Positions 1-5,226 of a stretch of 5,226 nucleotides of DNA are shown piece after piece. The notes below the pieces were generated by a model. It ran no database searches. It was given only the letters and a program-made list of their open reading frames with translations, and had not been told where the DNA came from. Origin of the DNA: an uncultured Clostridia bacterium. GTDB taxonomy: Bacteria > Bacillota > Clostridia > Oscillospirales > Acutalibacteraceae. The stretch's first letter is position 1, and each line of letters begins with the position of its first letter. A program made the position numbers and the translations under genes. Location: contig CALCBQ010000033.1 of assembly GCA_937897215.1 (NCBI GenBank), positions 1-5,226 of the forward strand, in the 5' to 3' direction.

Positions 1-18
1 GCGAAGCGACTGAGGGGG
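1..18. repeat. Truncated palindromic intergenic repeat (right half)
   Basis: The window opens with GCGAAGC followed by GACTGAGGGGGG. GCGAAGC is a self-folding heptamer (GC-GAA-GC), and the following bases look like the right arm of a larger hairpin whose left arm (expected to contain CTCAGTC) would lie just upstream of the window. Similar GC-rich intergenic palindromes are common in Clostridia, but this is from general memory and not from a search. The element is cut by the window edge, so its full length and class cannot be determined. Confidence 0.4.
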
Positions 19-51
19 GAATTACGAATTCCGAATTACGCATTACGAATT
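19..51. repeat. Short AATT/ATTACG direct repeats
   Basis: ATTACGAATT occurs exactly at 21-30 and again at 42-51. GAATTACG occurs at 19-26 and 33-40, and a CATTACG variant starts at 41. The stretch is therefore built from an approximately 7-10 base motif repeated with small changes. It directly abuts the truncated palindrome at 1-18, so the two may be parts of one intergenic repeat element. No coding or promoter role is evident. Confidence 0.5.
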
Positions 52-100
52 GAATCCGACAAACTATAATTTGCAGAATGCTTTACAACATTTCCTTTTA

Positions 101-129
101 TTGACAAACTGTCTAAAAAAGCGTAATAT
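101..129 (+). promoter_or_regulatory. Sigma-A promoter of the 162-1088 gene
   Basis: A perfect -35 hexamer TTGACA lies at 101-106. After exactly 17 bases comes TAATAT at 124-129, a 4-of-6 match to the -10 consensus. Transcription should begin near 135-137, giving a leader of about 26 bases that contains only the ribosome binding site, which leaves no room for a riboswitch or attenuator. No operator-like inverted repeat is evident over the boxes. Confidence 0.75.
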
Positions 130-161
130 ATTCACATAGGGAAAACGAAAGGGGAATATTT

Positions 162-1088
162 ATGGCAAAAAAAGTTTTAACTGTTGAACAAGCCGAAATT
201 AAGGCGATGAAAAAAGCACGCTCATCTGAAAGAAGAGTTGCTTTTATTGCAATTTTACTTGCAGTTGCAATTGTAATTGCAGCGCTTTCAATAGGTAAAT
301 CATTTAGTGAAAGCAAAAATGCAGGCGAGGGCGAAGCCTATATTATTGACGATACAGCTAACCAGAATAGTAATATAGATAATGTTACTCCTGACAATTC
401 ACAAAACCAGTCAGATAATACTCAACAACAAACACCACAACAAGAAACTGTTAATAAAGACGAGATTTCTGACAATCCTGCTGACTGGACTAAAGAACAA
501 ATTGTTTATATGTATAAACAGGCTGCAACAAAATCTCACGATACTGCAGAGTCATCACAAACAATGACAATGCCTACAATGGTTGTAAATGACGGCGACG
601 GCGCACTTGGTTTCTTTATCAATATGGTTAAACCTGTAATTGATTCAGTTATTGAAAAACAGGCAACTACATACGGTGGAATCACAGGTGGTTACAAGAA
701 TCTTGTAGCGTCAGATGTTGATACTGCAAGAGCTTACAAAGAGGGTAATTACACAGTTATTGAAATGCGTATGGTTGAACAGACTGACGGGCTCTATGGC
801 GACCCGCAGGAAGGTACAGTTGGCCACGCTATCAATGTTCTTGGTAATGTTGCGACTGCAGTTGAACAGTTCCCTGATTTTGATATTAAGTATGAAGAAG
901 CAGATATTAAAATTCACTATGCTGACCCAATCGTTAAAGTTCGTATCAACGAAAACGGTATAATTGAAAAAGGTACTTGGAGTTATACGTCAAAAATTGA
1001 TATTAAACACCTTGCAATCGGTTCAGTTATGGTTGATAAAGCTTATGCCGAAATCGAATATGTAATCGTAGTTGGTGGCGGATTCTAA
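162..1088 (+). CDS. Membrane-anchored extracytoplasmic protein of unknown function
   Basis: This encodes a 308-residue protein that I cannot assign to a named family. Residues 1-25 are rich in Lys and Arg and should stay in the cytoplasm. Residues about 26-45 form one hydrophobic helix with no cleavage or lipobox motif, so it is probably an uncleaved signal anchor with the rest outside the cell. Residues about 58-105 are a low-complexity Asn/Gln/Asp/Thr linker. From about 108 (DWTKEQIVYMYKQAA) to the end is a folded domain of about 200 residues: a short helical start, a hydrophobic FFINMV segment at 151-156, a YGGITGGYKNLVASD stretch at 171-185, then alternating beta-type segments ending in VIVVGGGF. 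The domain lacks Cys and any catalytic motif I recognise, so binding or an envelope role is as likely as an enzyme. AAAGGGG at 148-154 sits 7 bases before the ATG and supports this start. The gene has its own promoter and terminator. I have an impression of similar proteins in gut Clostridia, but no function comes with it. Confidence 0.9.
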   Translation: MAKKVLTVEQAEIKAMKKARSSERRVAFIAILLAVAIVIAALSIGKSFSESKNAGEGEAYIIDDTANQNSNIDNVTPDNSQNQSDNTQQQTPQQETVNKDEISDNPADWTKEQIVYMYKQAATKSHDTAESSQTMTMPTMVVNDGDGALGFFINMVKPVIDSVIEKQATTYGGITGGYKNLVASDVDTARAYKEGNYTVIEMRMVEQTDGLYGDPQEGTVGHAINVLGNVATAVEQFPDFDIKYEEADIKIHYADPIVKVRINENGIIEKGTWSYTSKIDIKHLAIGSVMVDKAYAEIEYVIVVGGGF

Positions 1089-1098
1089 AATAAATATT

Positions 1099-1131
1099 AA
1101 AAATCCTCTGTTGTATGACAGGGGATTTTTT
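1099..1131 (+). terminator. Intrinsic terminator after the 162-1088 gene
   Basis: The left arm AAAAATCCTCTGT (1099-1111) pairs with ACAGGGGATTTTT (1118-1130) through 13 pairs, one of them a G-U, around a six-base loop TGTATG. A run of six T (1126-1131) ends the right arm. It begins 10 bases after the stop codon. The A-rich left foot makes it potentially active on both strands, although no gene faces it from the right. Confidence 0.9.
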
Positions 1132-1139
1132 GCTATAAT
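1111..1139 (+). promoter_or_regulatory. Promoter of the hydrolase-transporter operon, overlapping the terminator
   Basis: A consensus -10 box TATAAT at 1134-1139 is preceded by TGC (1131-1133), forming an extended -10 (TGnTATAAT). A -35-like TTGTAT lies at 1111-1116 with a 17-base spacer. The -35 falls almost exactly in the loop of the upstream terminator, so the terminator and the promoter share the same DNA. Initiation near 1145-1147 would give a leader of only about 20 bases. No catabolite-repression or other operator site was recognised. Confidence 0.75.
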
Positions 1140-1166
1140 AGAAAAAATACTTTTTGGGGCTTTTAT

Positions 1167-2921
1167 ATGAAAAATGTTACACTTTTAGACTCTTATGAGC
1201 AAAACGCTTTTTCTCTTGAAGTCAAATATCTGAAATCACTTGATGCCAACAAACTGTTAAAGGGATTTTGTGAAATTGGGGGAGTAGAACTTGATGCCGA
1301 AAAATACGGCGGATGGGAAACCTCTGCAATTCAAGGTCATACTTTGGGTCATTACCTTACTGCAGTATCACAAGCGTATGCATCATCAAAAGACGAAGAA
1401 TTCAAGAAAACTACAGATTATATGGTGTCAATTCTCGCAAAATGTCAGGCGAAAAACGGATACCTTGCGGCAATCCCCGAAAATCATTATATTCAACTTG
1501 AAACAGGGGATACAAATGGCACTTGGGTGCCTTGGTATTCAATGCATAAAATCCTTGCGGGGCTTATAAGTGTATATGAATTCACAGAAAACGAACAAGC
1601 ATTAGAAGTTGCCTCAAAACTTGGCGATTGGGTGTATAGTCATACATCAAAATGGACTCCTGAAACACAGAAAACCATACTTAATATTGAATATGGCGGA
1701 ATGAACGATGCCCTTTATGACCTTTATAAATTCACGAAAAGTGAAAAGCATTTGTCGGCTGCTCACAGTTTTGATGAAATGACACTTTTTGAGCCACTTT
1801 ACAATGGCAAAGATATTCTCAACGGAAAGCACGCAAATACTACAATCCCTAAAATCAAAGGCGCACTTAACCGTTATTTAGTAACGAATGAAGATTATTA
1901 TTTGCAAGTTGCAAAGAATTTCTGGGATATTGTTTTAAATAACCATACATATATTACAGGTGGCAACAGCGAGTGGGAACATTTTGGAGAGCCAAAAATT
2001 CTTGATGCAGAGCGTACAAACTGCAACTGTGAAACTTGTAATACTTATAATATGCTTAAACTTACTCGCGATTTGTTTAAGATTACAGGGGACACAAAAT
2101 ATGCCGATTATTATGAAAATACATTTATAAATGCAATTTTGTCGTCGCAAAACCCTGAAACAGGAATGACTACATATTTTCAGCCAATGGCGACTGGTTA
2201 TTTTAAGGTTTACAGTACACCGTATGACCATTTTTGGTGTTGTACCGGCTCGGGTATGGAAAATTTCTCAAAACTCTCAGACAGTATTTATTTCTACAAT
2301 TCAGATAGCCTTTATGTGAACAGATTTACATCTTCAAAAGTATCTTGGCAAGAAAAAGGACTTGATATTACACAAATTGCTGATTTGCGGAATGTCAAAT
2401 TCACTATAAACGGCTCTGCTACGGCTAAAATCGTGCTTCGAGTACCTGATTGGACTAACAATCCTACCGTTAAAATAAATGGTGTGAAAACTGATTATAA
2501 GGCAAAAAACAACCTTATTATTCTTGAAAAAGATTGGAATAACGACACAATCGAATACACCTTGCCAATGCAAATTACAGTACATAAATTGCCCGATAAC
2601 GAGAATACAGTAGCATTTAAGTATGGTCCTTGGGTGTTAAGTGCCAATATGGGTACAAATAAAATGGAAACAGGTGTAACTGGGGTAAATGTTACAATCC
2701 CAATGGAAGACGAAACCGTTTCAGATGTGCTTGTAATCGAGAATGATACAATCAAAAACTGGCTTGAAAACATCAATGAAAACCTTGAAAAAGAGGAAAA
2801 TTCTTTGAATTTCACTCTTAAAGGCACAAATCAAAATCTTGTATTTTCTCTGCATTACAAGCAACATACAAATCGTTATGGAATATATTTCAAACTGGCA
2901 GAAAAGGGGAGTGCAAAATGA
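1167..2921 (+). CDS. Cytoplasmic DUF1680 glycoside hydrolase (GH127/GH146-type, probable beta-L-arabinofuranosidase)
   Basis: This 584-residue protein belongs to the DUF1680 group, whose characterised members (for example Bifidobacterium HypBA1) release L-arabinofuranose from beta-linked arabinosides using a zinc-bound cysteine nucleophile. Family signatures are GHTLGHYLTA (57-66), WVPWYSMHKILAGL (120-133), YGGMNDALYDLY (176-187), TGGNSEWEHF (264-273), ETCNTYNMLKLT (289-300) and WCCTGSGMEN (357-366). By analogy with HypBA1, Glu289, Cys291, Cys358 and Cys359 would bind zinc, with Cys358 the nucleophile and Glu271 the likely acid/base; the active site looks intact. Residues to about 380 fit the (alpha/alpha)6 barrel and the rest fits C-terminal beta domains. 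The length is slightly below the 600-660 residues I would expect. There is no signal peptide, so it acts in the cytoplasm. GGGG at 1156-1159 lies 7 bases before the ATG, and the short leader leaves no room for an earlier start. The stop overlaps the transporter start (ATGA). GH127 also includes other sugar specificities, so the substrate is inferred. Confidence 0.93.
   Translation: MKNVTLLDSYEQNAFSLEVKYLKSLDANKLLKGFCEIGGVELDAEKYGGWETSAIQGHTLGHYLTAVSQAYASSKDEEFKKTTDYMVSILAKCQAKNGYLAAIPENHYIQLETGDTNGTWVPWYSMHKILAGLISVYEFTENEQALEVASKLGDWVYSHTSKWTPETQKTILNIEYGGMNDALYDLYKFTKSEKHLSAAHSFDEMTLFEPLYNGKDILNGKHANTTIPKIKGALNRYLVTNEDYYLQVAKNFWDIVLNNHTYITGGNSEWEHFGEPKILDAERTNCNCETCNTYNMLKLTRDLFKITGDTKYADYYENTFINAILSSQNPETGMTTYFQPMATGYFKVYSTPYDHFWCCTGSGMENFSKLSDSIYFYNSDSLYVNRFTSSKVSWQEKGLDITQIADLRNVKFTINGSATAKIVLRVPDWTNNPTVKINGVKTDYKAKNNLIILEKDWNNDTIEYTLPMQITVHKLPDNENTVAFKYGPWVLSANMGTNKMETGVTGVNVTIPMEDETVSDVLVIENDTIKNWLENINENLEKEENSLNFTLKGTNQNLVFSLHYKQHTNRYGIYFKLAEKGSAK
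2902..2911 (+). promoter_or_regulatory. Ribosome binding site inside the hydrolase 3' end, fixing the transporter start
   Basis: AAAAGGGGAG ends 6 bases before the ATG at 2918, whose A is the second-last base before the hydrolase stop ends (ATGA, 2918-2921). The site lies wholly within the upstream coding sequence. The arrangement indicates translational coupling and makes 2918 the convincing start for the transporter. Confidence 0.8.
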
Positions 2922-4312
2922 AAACAACAGAAAAAATCACAGCACAAGAAAGTCGTGAGATTTCAAGACTAAAAAAAATGCAAAATCGTAACAGTAGCAG
3001 TAAATATTTCTTTATATTGTTAATGTTAATTGCAATCGTTAATATTCTTGACGAAGTTACAAGTAACTTAACTGTTACTGTGCAGTCATCATTTATTACT
3101 GAATTTTTCGTAAATAACCCATTTATGGGTAAATATTATACTTATGAGGACGGACTTGCACTTCATTCAGGTATTGGTGTATTCACTTATGTTTTAGGTC
3201 TTTTCACACCATTCTATAAAGCACTTGCAGATAAATGGGGCAGAAAACCATTGTTTGCAATTTCTACACTTGGTATGGCTGTGGGACTTTTAGTAATCAA
3301 TTTATCAACAAGTTACATAATGTTCCTTGTGGGTTTTGCGATTATAAGCTTCTTTATGGGGCACGATATTCAGATTATTTACATTCTTGAAGAAGCCCCT
3401 GATAAACACCGTGCAAAGATTTACAGTTTTCTTAAAAGTTTTGGTATTTTAGGCGTTATTTTAATTCCAACACTTCGCGATATGCTTATGGGTGATGATG
3501 CTACAAAATGGCGTAATATTTTCTTAGTACCGGCTTTAATCGGCTTTGCTGCAGTGGTTTTAGTGCTTGTTTTTGCAAAAGATACAAAGGTGTTTATAAA
3601 CGAAAGACTGGGGTATCTTTCACGCCCTTATGAAGAAAGACAAGCTGAAAAAGCACTCCTTAAGCAACAAAAACAAGCTCAACGAAATCAGTCAGGCGTG
3701 TTTAATGGAGTTAAGTACATTTTCGCAAATAAAGATACAAAAATGCTTATTATCTCACATATTATATTTGACTCTGCTATGCCTGCAATCGCACTTTACT
3801 TTGAATCTTCAATGCACCGTGCAGGAATGAGCACAAGTGAGATTACAAAAGCACTGTTTATGGTACCTGTAATTTATGCTACAAGCACATTCCTTTCAGG
3901 CTTTATTGCAGATAAGTTCGGCAGAAAAGCAACCGTTACAGGATTTTCAATAACTTGTGTTGTTGGATACACACTCTTTGTTGTAGGTATCTTAAACGGC
4001 TGGGAGCCATATTTAATCGGTGCACTTGCAGGACTTTACCAAGGCTCATATTGGATTGGTCGCGACTATATGAATGTTATGATGACTGAAAAAGTACCAA
4101 CAGATATTCGCGCGTCAGTAGTAGGTGCAGAAGGACTTTTAGTAATTATAGGTCTTGTTGTGGGATATGGGCTTGCAATTGTAGGTATGATGATTCTTCC
4201 AATTTGGTGGACTTGTCTTGCAATTTCAGTTCCTGCAGTAAGTATAGCAGCAATTATGTTTGCCCTTAAAGTCAAAGAAACCAAAGGCGCAAATTTAGAT
4301 AGTATTAAATAA
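2918..4312 (+). CDS. MFS transporter, probable glycoside or sugar importer
   Basis: This is a 464-residue polytopic membrane protein of the major facilitator superfamily, which moves small solutes, usually coupled to protons or other ions. It starts with about 30 charged cytoplasmic residues, followed by some 12 hydrophobic segments (roughly 31-44, 83-100, 111-130, 134-155, 172-187, 202-220, 277-297, 312-331, 340-358, 364-380, 403-424 and 429-450). The signature loop DxxGRK appears twice, as expected for the two-fold repeat: DKWGRK at 105-110 and DKFGRK at 332-337. The tail KETKGANLDSI (453-463) resembles the ETKG ending of sugar porters. A hydrophilic loop at 221-276 joins the halves. The segment between helices 1 and 2 (about 45-82) is unusually long and holds acidic and aromatic residues. 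Cotranscription and the 4-base overlap with the hydrolase suggest that it imports the glycoside the hydrolase cuts; export cannot be excluded from sequence. A terminator follows directly after the stop. Confidence 0.93.
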   Translation: MKTTEKITAQESREISRLKKMQNRNSSSKYFFILLMLIAIVNILDEVTSNLTVTVQSSFITEFFVNNPFMGKYYTYEDGLALHSGIGVFTYVLGLFTPFYKALADKWGRKPLFAISTLGMAVGLLVINLSTSYIMFLVGFAIISFFMGHDIQIIYILEEAPDKHRAKIYSFLKSFGILGVILIPTLRDMLMGDDATKWRNIFLVPALIGFAAVVLVLVFAKDTKVFINERLGYLSRPYEERQAEKALLKQQKQAQRNQSGVFNGVKYIFANKDTKMLIISHIIFDSAMPAIALYFESSMHRAGMSTSEITKALFMVPVIYATSTFLSGFIADKFGRKATVTGFSITCVVGYTLFVVGILNGWEPYLIGALAGLYQGSYWIGRDYMNVMMTEKVPTDIRASVVGAEGLLVIIGLVVGYGLAIVGMMILPIWWTCLAISVPAVSIAAIMFALKVKETKGANLDSIK

Positions 4313-4314
4313 AC

Positions 4315-4341
4315 AAAAAACTCCCGTGAGGGAGTTTTTTT
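4315..4341 (+). terminator. Terminator of the hydrolase-transporter operon
   Basis: AAAAAACTCCC (4315-4325) pairs with GGGAGTTTTTT (4330-4340) over 11 bases around a GTGA loop, with seven T in all on the right. It starts two bases after the transporter stop codon. The A-run on the left makes it able to work on both strands, which suits its place between convergent genes. Confidence 0.92.
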
Positions 4342-4342
4342 G

Positions 4343-4490
4343 TTGCTAAATTCGTTTGAAAACGAGCTAAATTCACTTCGTGAGCTAAATTTTGCGATAA
4401 ATCGCAAAGCTAAAAATAATGCAATTTAGCGTGCGAAGCACATTTAGCTTCCGTAGGAAATTTAGCTTGAGCTTTGCTCAAATTTAGCAA
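4343..4490. repeat. Symmetric spacer-and-hairpin array (four GCTAAATT-type, four inverted AATTTAGC-type copies)
   Basis: GCTAAATT stands at 4345-4352, 4366-4373 and 4384-4391, with a diverged copy GCTAAAAA at 4409-4416. The inverse AATTTAGC stands at 4423-4430, 4459-4466 and 4481-4488, with a shortened copy ATTTAGC at 4442-4448. The gaps hold six different small palindromes: CGTTTGAAAACG (4353-4364), TCACTTCGTGA (4373-4383), TTTGCGATAAATCGCAAA (4391-4408), GTGCGAAGCAC (4431-4441), TTCCGTAGGAA (4449-4459) and TTGAGCTTTGCTCAA (4467-4481). The outer ends TTGCTAAATT and AATTTAGCAA (4343-4352 and 4481-4490) are a perfect 10-base inverted repeat. Copy 1 can pair with 8, 2 with 7, 3 with 6 and 4 with 5, leaving the hairpins as side branches. 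It carries no convincing gene. It could be a non-autonomous mobile or REP-like element, a structured RNA, or a DNA structure between convergent genes; its function is unknown. Confidence 0.85.
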
Positions 4491-4524
4491 AAAAACAACT
4501 CTCCTGCGGGAGAGTTGCTTTTTT
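4489..4524 (-). terminator. Terminator of the aldolase gene
   Basis: CAACTCTCC (4496-4504) and GGAGAGTTG (4509-4517) form a 9-pair stem around a four-base loop. Read on the minus strand, the stem is followed by seven T (the A-run at 4489-4495). It lies four bases beyond the aldolase stop codon. On the plus strand T6 at 4519-4524 also follows after GC, so it may stop transcription from both sides. Its A-run overlaps the right end of the hairpin array by two bases. Confidence 0.9.
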
Positions 4525-4528
4525 ACTT

Positions 4529-5226
4529 TTATTTAACCCACTTTGCAACAGCTGCTTCAACTAATTCTACAACCTTGTCAACGATTACCTCGTCGCCGTC
4601 TTGAAGGTTAAGAAGTGGTTCTCTGACGCCACCAAGCTGGAGACCTGCTCTCTTTTTAAGAGCTGCCTTTGCAGTTGCATACATATTGCCTTTTGTACTG
4701 CACATTGTGTAAATAACTTCGTTAATGTCGTCTTGCAATTCTTCAGCATTAGCAACATCATTATTTTTAATCATATTGTTAAGAGTAACAAAAAGCTCAG
4801 GCATAACGCCATATGTACCACCAATGCCACCTTCGGCACCAATCATACGACCACCAACAAACTGTTCGTCAGGACCGTTGAAAATAACAACTTCACGGTT
4901 ATTAAGTTTTGCCTGACGCTTAAACATCTGAATATCCTGAATTGGCATTGATGAGTTCTTAACACCAATAACCTTTGGATTTTTAAGCATTTCATCAAAT
5001 AATGGCAATGTAAGTGCAACACCTGCAAGTTGTGGAATGTTGTAAATAACATAATCTGTGTTTGGTGCGGCTGCTGAAATGTCGTTCCAATATTTTGCAA
5101 TTGCCTTTTCGGGAAGTCTGAAATAAATTGGTGGGATTGTTGCAATAGCGTCAACGCCGAGTGCTTCAGCGTGACGAGCAAGCTCACAGCTGTCCTTTGT
5201 GTTGTTGCAAGCAACGTGAGCAATTA
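4529..5226 (-). CDS. nanA: N-acetylneuraminate lyase-type aldolase (DapA/NanA superfamily), 5' end outside the window
   Basis: The last 231 codons are present; comparison with the usual length of about 300 residues suggests about 70-75 N-terminal residues are missing. The frame is open from the window edge, so an apparent TTG start at 5008 is internal. This is a class I aldolase of the dihydrodipicolinate synthase / N-acetylneuraminate lyase superfamily, a TIM barrel that forms a Schiff base with pyruvate. Visible motifs are IPPIYF (visible residues 30-35), YNIPQLAG (61-68, catalytic Tyr at 61, codon 5042-5044), VIGVKNSS (85-92, Schiff-base Lys at 89, codon 4958-4960) and a FNGPDEQF...GGIGGTYGVM stretch. 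The Tyr-Lys spacing of 28 matches E. coli NanA (137 and 165), and the YNIP and GGIGGTY motifs favour the sialic acid lyase branch over DapA. The expected activity is cleavage of N-acetylneuraminate to N-acetylmannosamine and pyruvate in the cytoplasm; related 2-keto-3-deoxy acid aldolases remain possible. It is convergent with the transporter operon and probably unrelated to it. The glycine-rich pyruvate-binding loop lies outside the window. Confidence 0.9.
   Translation of the reverse strand, partial: IAHVACNNTKDSCELARHAEALGVDAIATIPPIYFRLPEKAIAKYWNDISAAAPNTDYVIYNIPQLAGVALTLPLFDEMLKNPKVIGVKNSSMPIQDIQMFKRQAKLNNREVVIFNGPDEQFVGGRMIGAEGGIGGTYGVMPELFVTLNNMIKNNDVANAEELQDDINEVIYTMCSTKGNMYATAKAALKKRAGLQLGGVREPLLNLQDGDEVIVDKVVELVEAAVAKWVK

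Noticed and set aside
65..70. TATAAT hexamer as a promoter -10 box
   Set aside because: No acceptable -35 lies 16-18 bases upstream (ATTACG at 42-47), while a far better promoter with a perfect -35 lies at 101-129.
2495..2827. Minus-strand open frame antisense to the hydrolase
   Set aside because: It has Ser/Phe/Val-rich antisense composition, no promoter or ribosome binding site, and lies wholly within a well-supported gene.
4343..4490. CRISPR array
   Set aside because: The repeat units are only 8-9 bases, the second half is inverted, and the spacers are self-complementary hairpins rather than unique foreign-type sequence.
4343..4490. tRNA, riboswitch or integron attC site
   Set aside because: There is no tRNA arm pattern, no T-loop sequence and no conserved aptamer core; attC core sites are absent. 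The element also lies downstream of both genes, not in a leader.
4601..4951. Plus-strand open frame within the aldolase gene
   Set aside because: It is a shadow of the aldolase coding strand, with Cys/Asn/Phe-rich composition and no ribosome binding site.
4529..5008. A complete short protein starting at TTG 5008 on the minus strand
   Set aside because: The same frame stays open to the window edge and encodes conserved aldolase sequence including the catalytic Tyr, so this is an internal codon of a truncated larger gene.
4843..5223. Second minus-strand open frame over the aldolase
   Set aside because: It is out of frame with clear aldolase motifs and gives Leu/Gln/His-rich sequence with no recognisable domain.

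Overview
The window looks like chromosomal DNA from a low-GC Gram-positive bacterium, most likely a gut-type member of the Clostridia. The reasons are AT-rich codon use, purine-rich Shine-Dalgarno sites just upstream of the starts, consensus sigma-A promoters, short hairpin-plus-T terminators and protein families common in gut Firmicutes. No species is identified.

Layout. Positions 1-60 hold a truncated repeat: half of a palindrome ending in GACTGAGGGGGG, followed by short ATTACGAATT repeats. A strong promoter (about 101-129) then drives a single-gene unit, 162-1088, encoding a membrane-anchored protein of unknown function with its domain outside the cell. It ends at a terminator (1099-1131) whose loop also carries the -35 box of the next promoter. 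That promoter drives a two-gene operon: a cytoplasmic beta-L-arabinofuranosidase-like glycoside hydrolase of the DUF1680 / GH127-GH146 group (1167-2921) and a 12-helix MFS transporter (2918-4312), joined by an ATGA overlap. On the other strand, converging on the operon, is the 3' part of an N-acetylneuraminate lyase-type aldolase gene (4529-5226, running off the window).

How the genes work together. The operon reads as an import-then-hydrolyse module: the transporter would bring in a small arabinose-containing glycoside and the signal-less hydrolase would cut it inside the cell. The substrate is inferred from the hydrolase family only. The aldolase belongs to a separate transcription unit and probably to amino-sugar or sialic acid metabolism.

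The most unusual element is the 216-bp gap between the convergent genes (4313-4528). Between two facing terminators lies an array of four copies of GCTAAATT or a close variant, then four inverted copies (AATTTAGC or a close variant), with a different small hairpin in nearly every gap. The paired copies, the side hairpins and both terminators are all arranged about one centre near 4416-4417, so the whole gap could fold into one branched, tree-like structure. Several hairpins have C-GNA-G triloops on one strand, the type known to make very stable single-stranded DNA hairpins. One contains GCGAAGC, which also forms the first seven bases of the window. I regard this array as the best candidate for something undescribed.
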